Source of the DNA: Achromobacter sp. UMC46
Lineage (GTDB): Bacteria; Pseudomonadota; Gammaproteobacteria; Burkholderiales; Burkholderiaceae_B
Length of the DNA stretch: 64,000 nucleotides
Assembly (NCBI RefSeq): GCF_014170335.1
Contig: NZ_LZZS01000031.1
Coordinates: 62,001 to 126,000, forward strand
Direction of reading: 5' to 3'
Position numbers and translations under genes: made by a program. A model generated the notes under the pieces. That model was not told the origin of the DNA, ran no database searches, and saw only the letters and a list, made by a program, of their open reading frames with translations. Below, one piece after another: positions 51,100 to 58,872 of the stretch; the first letter of the stretch is position 1; every line of letters starts with the position of its first letter.

Positions 51100-51777
51100 A
51101 TGGACACGCTATCTCAACACGTTACCGATACGCTGCGGGACTGGGTGCTGCACGGCCAATTCAGCCCGGGCGCCCGTCTGGAAGAAATCCCGCTGGCCGA
51201 GAAATTGGGGGTGTCGCGCACGCCGGTGCGCGCGGCGCTGGCGACCTTGGGCAACGAAGGCTTGCTGGAACATCTGCCCAAGCGTGGCTACACGGTGCGC
51301 GCCTATGACATTGGCGAGATCGTGGCGGCCTATGAAGTGCGCGCCGCGCTGGAAGGGCTGGCCTGTCGGCAGGCGGCCTTGCGCGGGCTGACCAACGATG
51401 CGGTGGCGGTATTGAAGAACTGCCTGGACGAGGGCGACCGGATCCTGGCGAAAGGGGTGCTGCTGGCCGAAGACCATTTGCCGTACCAGCAGGTGAACAT
51501 CACCTTGCACAACGGCATCCTGGAAGCGGCGGGCAACCCGTGGGTCAAGCGCTTCGCCACGCAGGCGCAGGCCATCCCCTATGCGTCGGACCGCATCATC
51601 CTGTGGGAAGACCACGGAATCATCCTGCGCTCGCACGATGACCATCACCGGATCGTCAACGCGATCATCGCGCGCGACGGCGCGCGCGCCGAAGACCTGA
51701 TGCGCGAACACGTGTACTACGCGGGGATCATCCTGAAGAACAACTACGAGCGGCTGGCGCAGGCTTACCGGGTGTAA
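51100..51777 (+). CDS. GntR-family (FadR/FCD subgroup) transcriptional regulator
   Basis: 225 residues. N-terminal winged helix-turn-helix: TLRDWVLHGQFSPGARLEEIPLAEKLGVSRTPVRAALATLGNEGLLEHLPKRGYTVRAY. The C-terminal FCD domain has potential metal/ligand histidines in TLHNGILEAAGN, SHDDHHRIVNAI and REHVYYAGI. ATG 51100 is preferred to an in-frame start at 51025, which would place the operator inside the gene. It likely represses the divergent SDR-Liv catabolic operon until its pathway substrate appears. Confidence 0.92.
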   Translation: MDTLSQHVTDTLRDWVLHGQFSPGARLEEIPLAEKLGVSRTPVRAALATLGNEGLLEHLPKRGYTVRAYDIGEIVAAYEVRAALEGLACRQAALRGLTNDAVAVLKNCLDEGDRILAKGVLLAEDHLPYQQVNITLHNGILEAAGNPWVKRFATQAQAIPYASDRIILWEDHGIILRSHDDHHRIVNAIIARDGARAEDLMREHVYYAGIILKNNYERLAQAYRV

Positions 51778-51801
51778 GCGCTACGCCTGCCGCGGCGGTG
51801 C

Positions 51802-52452
51802 TTAGCCGCTGATGCCGGTTTCCAGGCAGGGCTGGAATTCGCCGGTTTGCGGGTCGCGCAGGAACAGGACGCCGGTGGCTACGCCGAAGTAGGTGCCATG
51901 CAGTTCCAGGTCGCCCTTTTCCACGCGGCGGCGGATGGACGGGAATGTCATCAGGTTGTTCAGGCTGTGTTCGACCACGGCCAGTTCCAGGCGTTTGAGC
52001 TTGGTCTGGCGGTCGCCGGAGCCGGGACCCAGGCGTTCGGCCATGGGCTCGATCTGCGACATCCACTTGCCGATGAAGTCGCCCTTGGACAGGGGCTTGG
52101 CGTCGTCGAAGAACGAGCGGATGCCGCCGCAGGACGCGTGGCCCAGCACGACGATGTGCTTGACGTTCAGGCCGTTGACCGCGAACTCGATCGCGGCGCT
52201 GGTGCCGTGGTAGGACGATTCAGAGTCGGGCTCACAGGGCGGCACCAGGTTGGCGACGTTGCGGACCACGAACATTTCACCGGGTCCGGCGTCGAAGATC
52301 ACTTCAGGGGACACGCGGGAATCGCAGCAGCCGATCAGCAGGATTTCCGGGTTTTGGCCCAGTTCAGCCAGCTTCTGATAGCGGCTGCTTTCCGAATGGA
52401 AACGGCCTTCCAGGAATGATTGGTAGCCTTCGGTGAGTCTTTTTGGGAACAT
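51802..52452 (-). CDS. Beta-class carbonic anhydrase
   Basis: 216 residues, interconverts CO2 and bicarbonate. Zinc ligands: Cys42 in GCCDSRVSPEVIF, His105 and Cys108 in VVLGHASCGGIRSF; Asp44/Arg46 form the conserved dyad. ATG 52452 (MFPKRLTEGYQSFLEGRF) is preferred; a GTG 9 nt upstream sits too close to the AGGA. Bicarbonate from this enzyme could feed carboxylases such as PEP carboxylase at 62.4 kb, but the genes are not linked. Confidence 0.95.
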   Translation of the reverse strand: MFPKRLTEGYQSFLEGRFHSESSRYQKLAELGQNPEILLIGCCDSRVSPEVIFDAGPGEMFVVRNVANLVPPCEPDSESSYHGTSAAIEFAVNGLNVKHIVVLGHASCGGIRSFFDDAKPLSKGDFIGKWMSQIEPMAERLGPGSGDRQTKLKRLELAVVEHSLNNLMTFPSIRRRVEKGDLELHGTYFGVATGVLFLRDPQTGEFQPCLETGISG

Positions 52453-52642
52453 GATCTTCACATCCTAGTAACAAGGCCAGGCCTGCTGGCACGCCGACAG
52501 ACGCAATAAGGGGCTTCGTGTGGAAGCCCCTGTTATCGAGTCGGCAAGCCGGATTTTCCCATATTTGGACCGACAGGCACCTGTCTAAACCCTGACTACA
52601 GAAGGGTTTTTTTGCTGCCCGCGAGGACAAACCCCGCGCGTA

Positions 52643-52816
52643 GCGTGGGGGCCCCCCCGCCGCCGGGCCGCCCCAAGGCGGGGGAAGCCCCCTCGGGGGG
52701 CAGAGAGCGCGCGCAGCGTGCGAAGCGTGGGGGCCCCCCGCCGCCGGGCCGCCCCAAGGCGGGGGAAGCCCCCTCGGGGGGCAGAGAGCGCGCGCAGCGT
52801 GCGAAGCGTGGGGGCC
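52643..52816. repeat. GC-rich tandem repeat, period 81-82 bp, about two copies
   Basis: Units start with GCGTGGGGGCCCCCC at 52643 and 52725, and a third partial start lies at 52806. Each contains GGGCCGCCCCAAGGCGGGG, then CCCCCTCGGGGGG and GCGCGCGCAGCGTGCGAAG. Internal palindromes would form strong hairpins. Copies differ by one C. It occupies most of the gap between carbonic anhydrase and the next gene; the rest of that gap (52453-52642) shows nothing recognisable. Confidence 0.85.
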
Positions 52817-52827
52817 AATACCCTCTT

Positions 52828-53166
52828 CTATTGCGCGCGGACGTCCAGCACCGTGACCCGGGTGAATTGCAGCGGCGTGATCGCTTTCACCAGCCGGATC
52901 TGGCCTGGGGCCATGGGGCCGATGACGTCGTCGTTGACCCGGCCGACCTCGCGGCCCTGCGCGTCATACAGCACGAAGGTCAGCACGGCGCTGGAAATGG
53001 GCCGGCCCGACTGGTTGGCGAGCGATCCCGTGATGGTGGACACATTCATGTTCGTGTCGCGCACCGCCTGCACGTTGCCCAGGGTGACGCCGTAAGCCAT
53101 GCTTTGGGCGCCGGCGGCGCAGGACAGGCCGGCAAGCAGGACAGCAGAGGCAAGGGCGAGTTTCAT
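52828..53166 (-). CDS. FxLYD-domain exported protein
   Basis: 112 residues. Signal peptide MKLALASAVLLAGLSCAAGAQS, then a small beta-sandwich of the FxLYD type, with ISGSLANQSG-like TITGSLANQSGRPISSAVLTFVLYDAQGREVGRVNDDVIGPMAPGQIRL. AGGAGACTTCC precedes ATG 53166. Presumably periplasmic; function unknown. Confidence 0.85.
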   Translation of the reverse strand: MKLALASAVLLAGLSCAAGAQSMAYGVTLGNVQAVRDTNMNVSTITGSLANQSGRPISSAVLTFVLYDAQGREVGRVNDDVIGPMAPGQIRLVKAITPLQFTRVTVLDVRAQ

Positions 53167-53561
53167 GGAAGTCTCCTGGGGCACGGGCGCCGGGGCGCTT
53201 GCATGTCCGCGCCGCCGTCTTCGCCGTCCGCAACGGGCGCGGACAGCTGTATCTCACACCTTTCCGCAGCCGGGCACAACGGGTCAAAAGGATGAATGGG
53301 TAACAGGTTGCGCGGCTTGTTCCCAGATTCGACGGGGGATGGCACAAATGCATCGGAATGTCTCGAGCTTGAGGATTTCGGCTGTCGGAAAGCTGAACGG
53401 CGGACGCCGGATTCCCTGGCTTTTCTTAACCTTTCCGCGCTTGCGAAGCCCGGCGGATTGTTCGATGATGGCCGTGCCGGCACGTGGCCGGCGGATCGTG
53501 CCGCCCGCCGCCATGCGCGACCCTGCGCCAGGCGGGCGCTTAACGCTCAAGGGAGAAACTC
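53167..53561. other. Intergenic region without recognisable gene
   Basis: About 395 bp between two divergent small exported-protein genes. Open frames here lack ribosome binding sites and family resemblance. It should carry both promoters, but I could not assign convincing -10/-35 pairs. Confidence 0.5.
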
Positions 53562-53900
53562 ATGCTTTCCCGTACTAGCCAGCTGGCCTCGGCCATCGTG
53601 TTGTCCGCATGCTTTTTCGGGGCGTATGCGCAGACCCCTGCCGCGCCTGCCGCCGCGCCCGCCAAGACACCCACGCCACAGCAGCAGCGCATGGCGGACT
53701 GCAACAAGTCGGCGACCGGCAAGACGGGCGACGACCGCAAGACCTACATGAGCAGTTGCCTGAAAGGCGAGGCCCCGGCGCCCGCCAAGCAACTGACGCC
53801 GCAGCAGCAGAAGATGAAGGACTGCAACGCCACGGCCGGCGAGCAGAAGCTGACGGGCGACAAGCGCAAGACCTTCATGAGCACGTGCTTGAAGGGCTGA
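53562..53900 (+). CDS. PsiF-repeat exported protein
   Basis: 112 residues. Signal peptide (SQLASAIVLSACFFGAYAQ), a Pro/Ala-rich linker, then two PsiF repeats: QQQRMADCNKSATGKTGDDRKTYMSSCLKG and QQQKMKDCNATAGEQKLTGDKRKTFMSTCLKG, each with a cysteine pair. GGGAGAAACTC precedes the ATG. PsiF in E. coli is phosphate-starvation induced; the function is unknown. Confidence 0.92.
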   Translation: MLSRTSQLASAIVLSACFFGAYAQTPAAPAAAPAKTPTPQQQRMADCNKSATGKTGDDRKTYMSSCLKGEAPAPAKQLTPQQQKMKDCNATAGEQKLTGDKRKTFMSTCLKG

Positions 53901-53923
53901 TCTGCGAGCGTTGCCGCCGCGAA

Positions 53924-53958
53924 AAAAAAGCGCCAGACATTGCGTCTGGCGCTTTTTT
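53924..53958. terminator. Bidirectional terminator between psiF-like gene and cyclase gene
   Basis: Arms GCGCCAGAC (53930-53938) and GTCTGGCGC (53944-53952), loop ATTGC, with A8 before and T6 after. It serves both convergent genes. Confidence 0.92.
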
Positions 53959-53989
53959 CTTGGGGCGTTCGCCGCTCGCTTTTTTTGCC

Positions 53990-55030
53990 TTAGGCCGTGG
54001 CGATCGGCGTGACCGGCGAACCGATTGCGTGCGGCAGGCGCAGCGGCGGCGCCGTCAGCATGAAGTGGTGGCGGCCGTTGGCGTGCAGGAAGTCCGCCAG
54101 GTCTTTCAGGTACCACAGCTCGGCCAGCGGCAAGCCCAGCTTGAACAGGCAGTGGTGGTGCAGCGGCAGCATGGCGCGCGGGCCCGTCTTTTCCCTGGCC
54201 GGGTAAGCCTCGACCGCATAGTTGTCCGCGCAGATGGCGGCGATGCCGCTGTCCGTGATCCATTGCAGGAGCGCGGCATCGGTGCCGTCCAGCGCGGCGC
54301 CGTAGGTGTGCAGCACCTCGGGGTCGGGCGTGCCGTTCATGGCGACGACGGCTTCGGCGTAACCGGTGCGCAGCACCAGCATGTCGCCGGACTCGATCGT
54401 GATGCCGTCCGTCTGCAGCACGTGCATCAGTTCCGCGTAGCCGATCAGCGTGCGGCCGGGGCCGTAGTGGCGGAACAGGTCCACCAGCACGCCGCGCCCT
54501 TGCATGCCTTTCTGCGCCAGGTTTTCCACGCCCAGCTTCAGCGCGGCCGACGGGCCGCCGCTGTTGCAGCCGCAGCCGGTGTGATCGCCGTCGGCCGGGC
54601 CGATGACATCGACGCCGGCCTGGAAGCCGTTGTAGTAGCGCAGTTCAGGCTTGCCGTCGCCGTCGGCGTCGAACAGCGCGCCCACGTGCGCCAGCGCGTC
54701 CCACTGGGTGGAGTACTGCATGGACAGCAGCACCTGGTCGTCGCTCAGCACGTCCACCGCATCCGGGTTGACGTTGCGTAGCGGGAAGTTCAGGTAGGGC
54801 GTGTCTGCAAGCTTGGTGGGGCTTAACTGCGGCGGATGGCGGCGCGGGTTGAGCACGTTGCCGCCCGGCAGGTCCAGCGGCAGCGACAGGCAGAACGTCT
54901 TGCCGGCGCGGATTTCGCGCGCGCCCTTCAAGACTTGCGCTTCGGTGATGAGGTTCAGGCGGCCAAGTTGGTCGTCGGGTCCGAAGTCGCCCCAGTTGGA
55001 GCCTTCGGGCCGGTGTTTCCAGCGCTGCAT
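53990..55030 (-). CDS. Cyclase / kynurenine-formamidase-like family protein
   Basis: 346 residues, metal-dependent hydrolase of the cyclase family (PF04199 type). Seen: GDFGPDDQLGRLNLITEAQVLKGAREIRAGKTFCLSLPLDLPGG at the N-terminus; TQWDALAHVGALFD, where the WDALAH histidine is a typical metal ligand; GVLVDLFRHYG; and a C-terminal HHHCLFKLGLPLAELWYL. Last gene of the beta-ketoadipate-type operon, 4 nt after the enol-lactonase gene. It probably opens a ring amide or lactone, but the substrate is unknown. Confidence 0.85.
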   Translation of the reverse strand: MQRWKHRPEGSNWGDFGPDDQLGRLNLITEAQVLKGAREIRAGKTFCLSLPLDLPGGNVLNPRRHPPQLSPTKLADTPYLNFPLRNVNPDAVDVLSDDQVLLSMQYSTQWDALAHVGALFDADGDGKPELRYYNGFQAGVDVIGPADGDHTGCGCNSGGPSAALKLGVENLAQKGMQGRGVLVDLFRHYGPGRTLIGYAELMHVLQTDGITIESGDMLVLRTGYAEAVVAMNGTPDPEVLHTYGAALDGTDAALLQWITDSGIAAICADNYAVEAYPAREKTGPRAMLPLHHHCLFKLGLPLAELWYLKDLADFLHANGRHHFMLTAPPLRLPHAIGSPVTPIATA

Positions 55031-55034
55031 GCGA

Positions 55035-55814
55035 TTACTCCGTCAGGAAGTCGACGACCGCGCGGGTGAAGGCTTCCGGTTGCTCCCAGTTCGAAATGTG
55101 GGAGGTGTTCAGTTCGGCGTAGCGGGCGCCCGGGATCGCGGCGGCAAGCTCCTTGCCTTGGGCGGGCGTGGCGGCCAGGTCGTGCGTGCTGCTGATGACG
55201 AGCGTGGGCGCGGTGATGGCGGACACCTGCGGGCGGTAGTCGGCGTCACGCAGGGCCGCGCAGTTGGCCGAGTAGCCGGCGTCTGGCGTGCGGCGCAGCA
55301 TGTCGATCAGCACTTGGGTCAGGCCCGGTTCAGCGGCGCGGTAGCCGTCGGTCAACCAGCGCTCGACCAGCGTGGGCGCCATTTTTTCCAGCGTCTGGTC
55401 GGCCACGGCGGCGATGCGGGTGCTCCAGCCGTCGGCGGAACCGATGCGCGCGGCCGTGTTGCACAAGATCAGCTTGGCGACAAGCTGAGGGTGCGCCAGC
55501 GCCAGCGCGATGCCGGTGGGGCCGCCCATCGACAGGCCGCAGAAGTGGGCCTGCTTGATGTTCAGGTGCGCCAGCAGTTCGGCGACGTCTCCCGCCAGTT
55601 GCGCGAAAGTGTATTCGCCGTCGGGGATCGAGGACTTGCCGTGGCCGCGGGTGTCGTAGCGCAGCACGCGGAAGTGCTTGGCCAGTTCGGGGATCTGGCG
55701 GGCCCACATGTCGGAGCAGGTGCCCAGCGAATTGGAGAGCACGAGCACCGGCGCGTCGGCCGGCCCATCGATGACGTAGAACAGCCGTGCCTGGCTGAGT
55801 TCGGCGTAAGCCAT
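55035..55814 (-). CDS. pcaD: 3-oxoadipate enol-lactonase
   Basis: 259-residue alpha/beta hydrolase converting 3-oxoadipate enol-lactone to 3-oxoadipate, where catechol and protocatechuate branches meet. Nucleophile Ser95 lies in FCGLSMGGPTGIALAL; VLRYDTRGHGKSSIPDGEYTFAQLAGDVAELL and the C-terminal histidine in NTSHISNWEQPEAFTRAVVDFL are typical of PcaD. GAGGTAATCC precedes ATG 55814. The neighbouring muconolactone isomerase and CoA-transferase genes support the assignment. Confidence 0.92.
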   Translation of the reverse strand: MAYAELSQARLFYVIDGPADAPVLVLSNSLGTCSDMWARQIPELAKHFRVLRYDTRGHGKSSIPDGEYTFAQLAGDVAELLAHLNIKQAHFCGLSMGGPTGIALALAHPQLVAKLILCNTAARIGSADGWSTRIAAVADQTLEKMAPTLVERWLTDGYRAAEPGLTQVLIDMLRRTPDAGYSANCAALRDADYRPQVSAITAPTLVISSTHDLAATPAQGKELAAAIPGARYAELNTSHISNWEQPEAFTRAVVDFLTE

Positions 55815-55867
55815 GTGGGATTACCTCGGATGAAACCGCGGCCGCGTGAAGGGCGGCCGCTTAGGGA

Positions 55868-56164
55868 TTACAGATGGCAGGTGCCGTCGACGTAGGCTTT
55901 GCGCCAGCGCGTGATGGTCACGCGGTCGAAGAGGTCGGCCTGCGAAAACGGGTCGGCGTCGATGAATTGCTGCGCGGCGTCGCGCGTGTCCAGGTCGACG
56001 ATGTACAGGCCGCCGCCGGCGTCCTTGCCGTCGTCCTGCAGCTTGGCGCCGCAGGCCAGCAGCAGCTGCTTGTTGGCGTCCAGGTACTCCAGGTGCGCCG
56101 CGCGGTGCTGTTGGCGGACGGCCTGGTGGTCGGGCTTGTCGAACGTTTCGATGATGTAGGGCAT
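55868..56164 (-). CDS. YciI-family protein
   Basis: 98-residue ferredoxin-fold protein: MPYIIETFDKPDHQAVRQQHRAAHLEYLDANKQLLLACGAKLQDDGKDAGGGLYIVDLDTRDAAQQFIDADPFSQADLFDRVTITRWRKAY. The conserved H...D pair of YciI (HRAAHLEYL and DADPF) is present. AGGAG precedes the start. YciI-like proteins are often found as small enzymes in catabolic operons. It sits 12 nt after the muconolactone isomerase gene; an isomerase or dehalogenase-like role is possible. Confidence 0.88.
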   Translation of the reverse strand: MPYIIETFDKPDHQAVRQQHRAAHLEYLDANKQLLLACGAKLQDDGKDAGGGLYIVDLDTRDAAQQFIDADPFSQADLFDRVTITRWRKAYVDGTCHL

Positions 56165-56176
56165 GGAATGCTCCTG

Positions 56177-56452
56177 TCAGATCGCCGAGGGATGGCGCGC
56201 CAGCGCCGTGACGTTGATGTCCATGTACGGGAACAGCGGCAGGGACGCCAGCAGCGTGTGCAATTCGTCGTTGCTTTCCACGTCGAAGATGCTGACGTTG
56301 GCGTAGCGGCCGACCACGCGCCACAATTCCTTCCACTTGCCGTCGCGTTGCAGTTGCTGCGCCAGCGCCTTTTCGTCGGCCTTGAGCTTATCGGCGCGGT
56401 CGGCGGGCATGTCGACGGGAAGATTGACCTGCATTTGAACCATGAACAACAT
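56177..56452 (-). CDS. catC: Muconolactone delta-isomerase
   Basis: 91 residues, CatC family: MLFMVQMQVNLPVDMPADRADKLKADEKALAQQLQRDGKWKELWRVVGRYANVSIFDVESNDELHTLLASLPLFPYMDINVTALARHPSAI. Converts muconolactone to 3-oxoadipate enol-lactone in the catechol branch. ATG 56452 after GGAGAG is used. The upstream in-frame extension is not family-like. catA and catB are not in the window. Confidence 0.94.
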   Translation of the reverse strand: MLFMVQMQVNLPVDMPADRADKLKADEKALAQQLQRDGKWKELWRVVGRYANVSIFDVESNDELHTLLASLPLFPYMDINVTALARHPSAI

Positions 56453-56512
56453 GATGGACTCTCCAGAGAGGCGGCCCCGGCCAGTGCCGGGGCGGCGCAT
56501 CGTCAAAAAAAC

Positions 56513-57157
56513 TCAAGCGGAAAACTTCAGCGGCAGGCCGGTCAGGGTCAGCAGCGCGTCGGCGGTGACGTCGCCGAACATGTCGATGACGGTCACGCCG
56601 TCGGCGCGGATGTCGAACACCGCCACGTCCGTGTACACGCGCGACACGCAGCGCACGCCGGTCAGCGGGTAGGTGCAGGCTTCGACCAGCTTGCTCTGGC
56701 CTTCGCGGGTCTGCAGTTCCATCATCACGAAGACGTCCTTGGCGCCGATGGCCAGGTCCATCGCGCCGCCCACGGCGGGGATGGCGTCGGGCGCACCGGT
56801 GTGCCAGTTGGCCAGGTCGCCGTGCTGCGATACCTGGAAGGCGCCCAGCACGCAGATGTCCAGGTGGCCGCCGCGCATCATGGCGAACGAGTCGGCGTGG
56901 TGGAAGAACGAGCAGCCGGGCAGTTCGGTGACGGGCTGCTTGCCGGCGTTGATCAGGTCGTAGTCCTCTTCGCCCTTGGCGGGCGCGGGGCCCATGCCGA
57001 GCATGCCGTTTTCGGTATGCAGGATGACTTCGCGGTCGGCCGGCAGGTGGTTGGCGACGAGCGTGGGCAGGCCGATGCCCAGGTTGACGTAGGCGCCTTC
57101 AGGGATGTCCTGCGCGACGCGGGCGGCGATCTGGTCGCGGGTCAGTTTGGTGCTCAT
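56513..57157 (-). CDS. pcaJ: 3-oxoacid (3-oxoadipate) CoA-transferase subunit B
   Basis: 214 residues, class I CoA-transferase beta subunit. The catalytic glutamate is in VILHTENGMLGMGP. Also GAYVNLGIGLPTLVANHLP, SFAMMRGGHLDICVLGAFQVSQHGDLANW and GGAMDLAIGAKDVFVMMELQTREGQSK. It transfers CoA from succinyl-CoA to 3-oxoadipate, given the enol-lactonase and CatC context; acetoacetate is the alternative substrate. The start overlaps the A-subunit stop as ATGA and has AAGGAG. Confidence 0.9.
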   Translation of the reverse strand: MSTKLTRDQIAARVAQDIPEGAYVNLGIGLPTLVANHLPADREVILHTENGMLGMGPAPAKGEEDYDLINAGKQPVTELPGCSFFHHADSFAMMRGGHLDICVLGAFQVSQHGDLANWHTGAPDAIPAVGGAMDLAIGAKDVFVMMELQTREGQSKLVEACTYPLTGVRCVSRVYTDVAVFDIRADGVTVIDMFGDVTADALLTLTGLPLKFSA

Positions 57158-57843
57158 TGCTGCTCCTTGGCGGCCGGGGTAGCGTCGATCTGCACGACGC
57201 GCTGCACGAAGATGCCGGGGGTGACGACGGTTTCGGGGTCCAGCGTGCCCAGCTCGACCACTTCGCGCACTTGCGCCACGGCCACGCGCGCGGCGCTGGC
57301 CATAATGGGGCCGAAGTTGCGGGCGGTCTTGCGGTAGACGAGGTTGCCCCAGCGGTCGCCGCGTTCGGCCTTGATCAGCGCGTAGTCGGCGTGCAGGGGA
57401 TATTCCAGCACGTAGTGGCGGCCGTTGATTTCGCGGACTTCCTTGCCGTCGGCCAGCGGCGTGCCGTAGCCGGTGGGCGAGAAGAACGCGCCGATGCCGG
57501 CGCCGGCGGCGCGGATGCGCTCGGCCAGGTTGCCCTGGGGCACCAGTTCCAGTTCGAGCTTGCCGCTGCGGTACAGGCCGTCGAAGATCTGCGAGTCCAC
57601 CTGGCGGGGGAACGAGCAGATGATCTTGCGCACGCGGTTGGCGGCCAGCAGGGCGGCTAGGCCCGTGGTGCCGTTGCCGGCGTTGTTGTTGATGATGACG
57701 AGGTCTTTCGCGCCCTGTTCGAGCAGGGCGTCGATCAATTCCATGGGCTGGCCGGCGGTGCCGAAGCCGCCGATCATGACGGTGGCGCCGTCGGGTACGT
57801 CCGCCAGGGCGGCCGCCGCGCTTGCAACAAGCTTAGAGATCAT
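57154..57843 (-). CDS. pcaI: 3-oxoacid (3-oxoadipate) CoA-transferase subunit A
   Basis: 229 residues, alpha subunit. Glycine-rich ADVPDGATVMIGGFGTAGQPMELIDALLEQGAKDLVIINNNAGNGTTGLAALL and SFPRQVDSQIFDGLYRSGKLELELVPQGNLAERIRAAGAGIGAFFSPTGYGTPLADGKE are diagnostic. Promoter-proximal gene of the operon pcaI-pcaJ-catC-yciI-pcaD-cyclase, divergent from a PcaR-like regulator. Confidence 0.91.
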   Translation of the reverse strand: MISKLVASAAAALADVPDGATVMIGGFGTAGQPMELIDALLEQGAKDLVIINNNAGNGTTGLAALLAANRVRKIICSFPRQVDSQIFDGLYRSGKLELELVPQGNLAERIRAAGAGIGAFFSPTGYGTPLADGKEVREINGRHYVLEYPLHADYALIKAERGDRWGNLVYRKTARNFGPIMASAARVAVAQVREVVELGTLDPETVVTPGIFVQRVVQIDATPAAKEQQ

Positions 57844-57875
57844 GATGTTCGCTCATAGGTGGCGTGTCATAATTT

Positions 57876-57909
57876 GTTCTTCATTAGAACTTTCGTTCTT
57901 CTGAAGAAC
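57876..57909. promoter_or_regulatory. Tandem operator dyads between pcaI and the PcaR-like gene
   Basis: Two dyads spaced 19 bp apart: GTTCT-TCATT-AGAAC (57876-57890) and the perfect GTTCTTC-T-GAAGAAC (57895-57909). They lie 33-66 bp before the pcaI start (minus strand) and over 125 bp from the regulator. Probable binding sites of the IclR/PcaR-type activator. Confidence 0.7.
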
Positions 57910-58036
57910 ATCGTTTCATGGGGACCGCATAGCGTCAAGGCAAGCCGACGCCGCGCGATCTCCAATGTTTTGCGTTGCCTTCGCGGGCAACGGACGGCTC
58001 GCCAGCGGCGAGTTTTTTTCTCGTGAGACCAGACGG

Positions 58037-58819
58037 ATGGCGGAGCAAGACACCCAGCAACCCAGCGACAGTTACGTGCAATCTTTCGCACGCGGCCTGT
58101 CGGTGATCCGGGCTTTCGGCCCGGACCGTTCGCAGATGACGCTGTCCGAAGTGGCCGCCGTCACGGGGCTGACCCGCGCCGGCGCGCGCCGCATCCTGCT
58201 GACGCTCGAACACCTGGGCTACGTCACGGTTGAAGACCGCAAATTCGCGCTGACGCCGCGCATCCTGGAGCTGGGCTACGCCTACCTGTCGGGCACGCCG
58301 CTGTGGAATCTGGCGCTGCCCTACATGGAAGAAGTGGCCGAGCTCACGCGCGAGTCCTGCTCCGTGTCGGTGCTGGAAGGCGCGGACATCGTCTACATCC
58401 TGCGCCTGTCCACGCACAAGGTCATGACCATCAACCTGGCCGTGGGCAGCCGCCTGCCGGCCTGGGTGACGTCGATGGGCCGCGTGCTGCTGGCCGGCCT
58501 GCCGGAGGCGGAGCTGGACCGGGTGCTGGCCATGAGCCAGATCCAGGCCTACACCGCCGACACGGTGACCGGCATCGCCGAACTCAAGCGCGTGCTGGCC
58601 GGCGTGCGCGCCGACGGCTACGCCTGCGTGGCGCAGGAACTTGAACCCGGCTTGCAGTCCGTCGCGGTGCCCATCATCGACCGCAGCGGCCGGGTGATCG
58701 CCGCGATGAACGTCAGCGGGCATTCCAACCGCTTCTCGCGCGAGGCCATGCTGGAAGCCTTCCTGCCGCCCTTGCGCCACGCCGCCGGCCAGATCAACCA
58801 CGCGCTGCTGCGCCGCTAG
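58037..58819 (+). CDS. IclR-family regulator, PcaR/PobR subgroup
   Basis: 260 residues. N-terminal wHTH: SYVQSFARGLSVIRAFGPDRSQMTLSEVAAVTGLTRAGARRILLTLEHLGYVTVEDRKFALTPRILELG, which fits the PcaR/PcaU/PobR subgroup. C-terminal effector domain includes LPAWVTSMGRVLLAGLPEAELDRVL and SVAVPIIDRSGRVIAAMNVSGHSNRFSREAMLEAFLPPLRHAAGQI. It likely senses 3-oxoadipate or a related acid and controls the divergent pca/cat operon. ATG 58037 is preferred over an in-frame start at 57965. Confidence 0.92.
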   Translation: MAEQDTQQPSDSYVQSFARGLSVIRAFGPDRSQMTLSEVAAVTGLTRAGARRILLTLEHLGYVTVEDRKFALTPRILELGYAYLSGTPLWNLALPYMEEVAELTRESCSVSVLEGADIVYILRLSTHKVMTINLAVGSRLPAWVTSMGRVLLAGLPEAELDRVLAMSQIQAYTADTVTGIAELKRVLAGVRADGYACVAQELEPGLQSVAVPIIDRSGRVIAAMNVSGHSNRFSREAMLEAFLPPLRHAAGQINHALLRR

Positions 58820-58872
58820 GCGAACCCGGCGGCAGGGCGGAAGGCGGGGCTGGTCGTGCATGGCGGCCGGGC

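Noticed and set aside
52643-52816. CRISPR array
   Set aside because: The repeat unit is 81-82 bp with no variable spacers and no cas genes; it is a tandem palindromic repeat.
52612-53295. Open frame encoding a repetitive protein over the 52.7-kb repeat
   Set aside because: The apparent protein repeats only reflect the DNA tandem repeat, there is no ribosome binding site, and it runs into the antisense of the FxLYD gene.
53284-53550. 88-residue minus-strand frame in the gap before the psiF-like gene
   Set aside because: No ribosome binding site, signal or family resemblance; sits in a probable promoter region.
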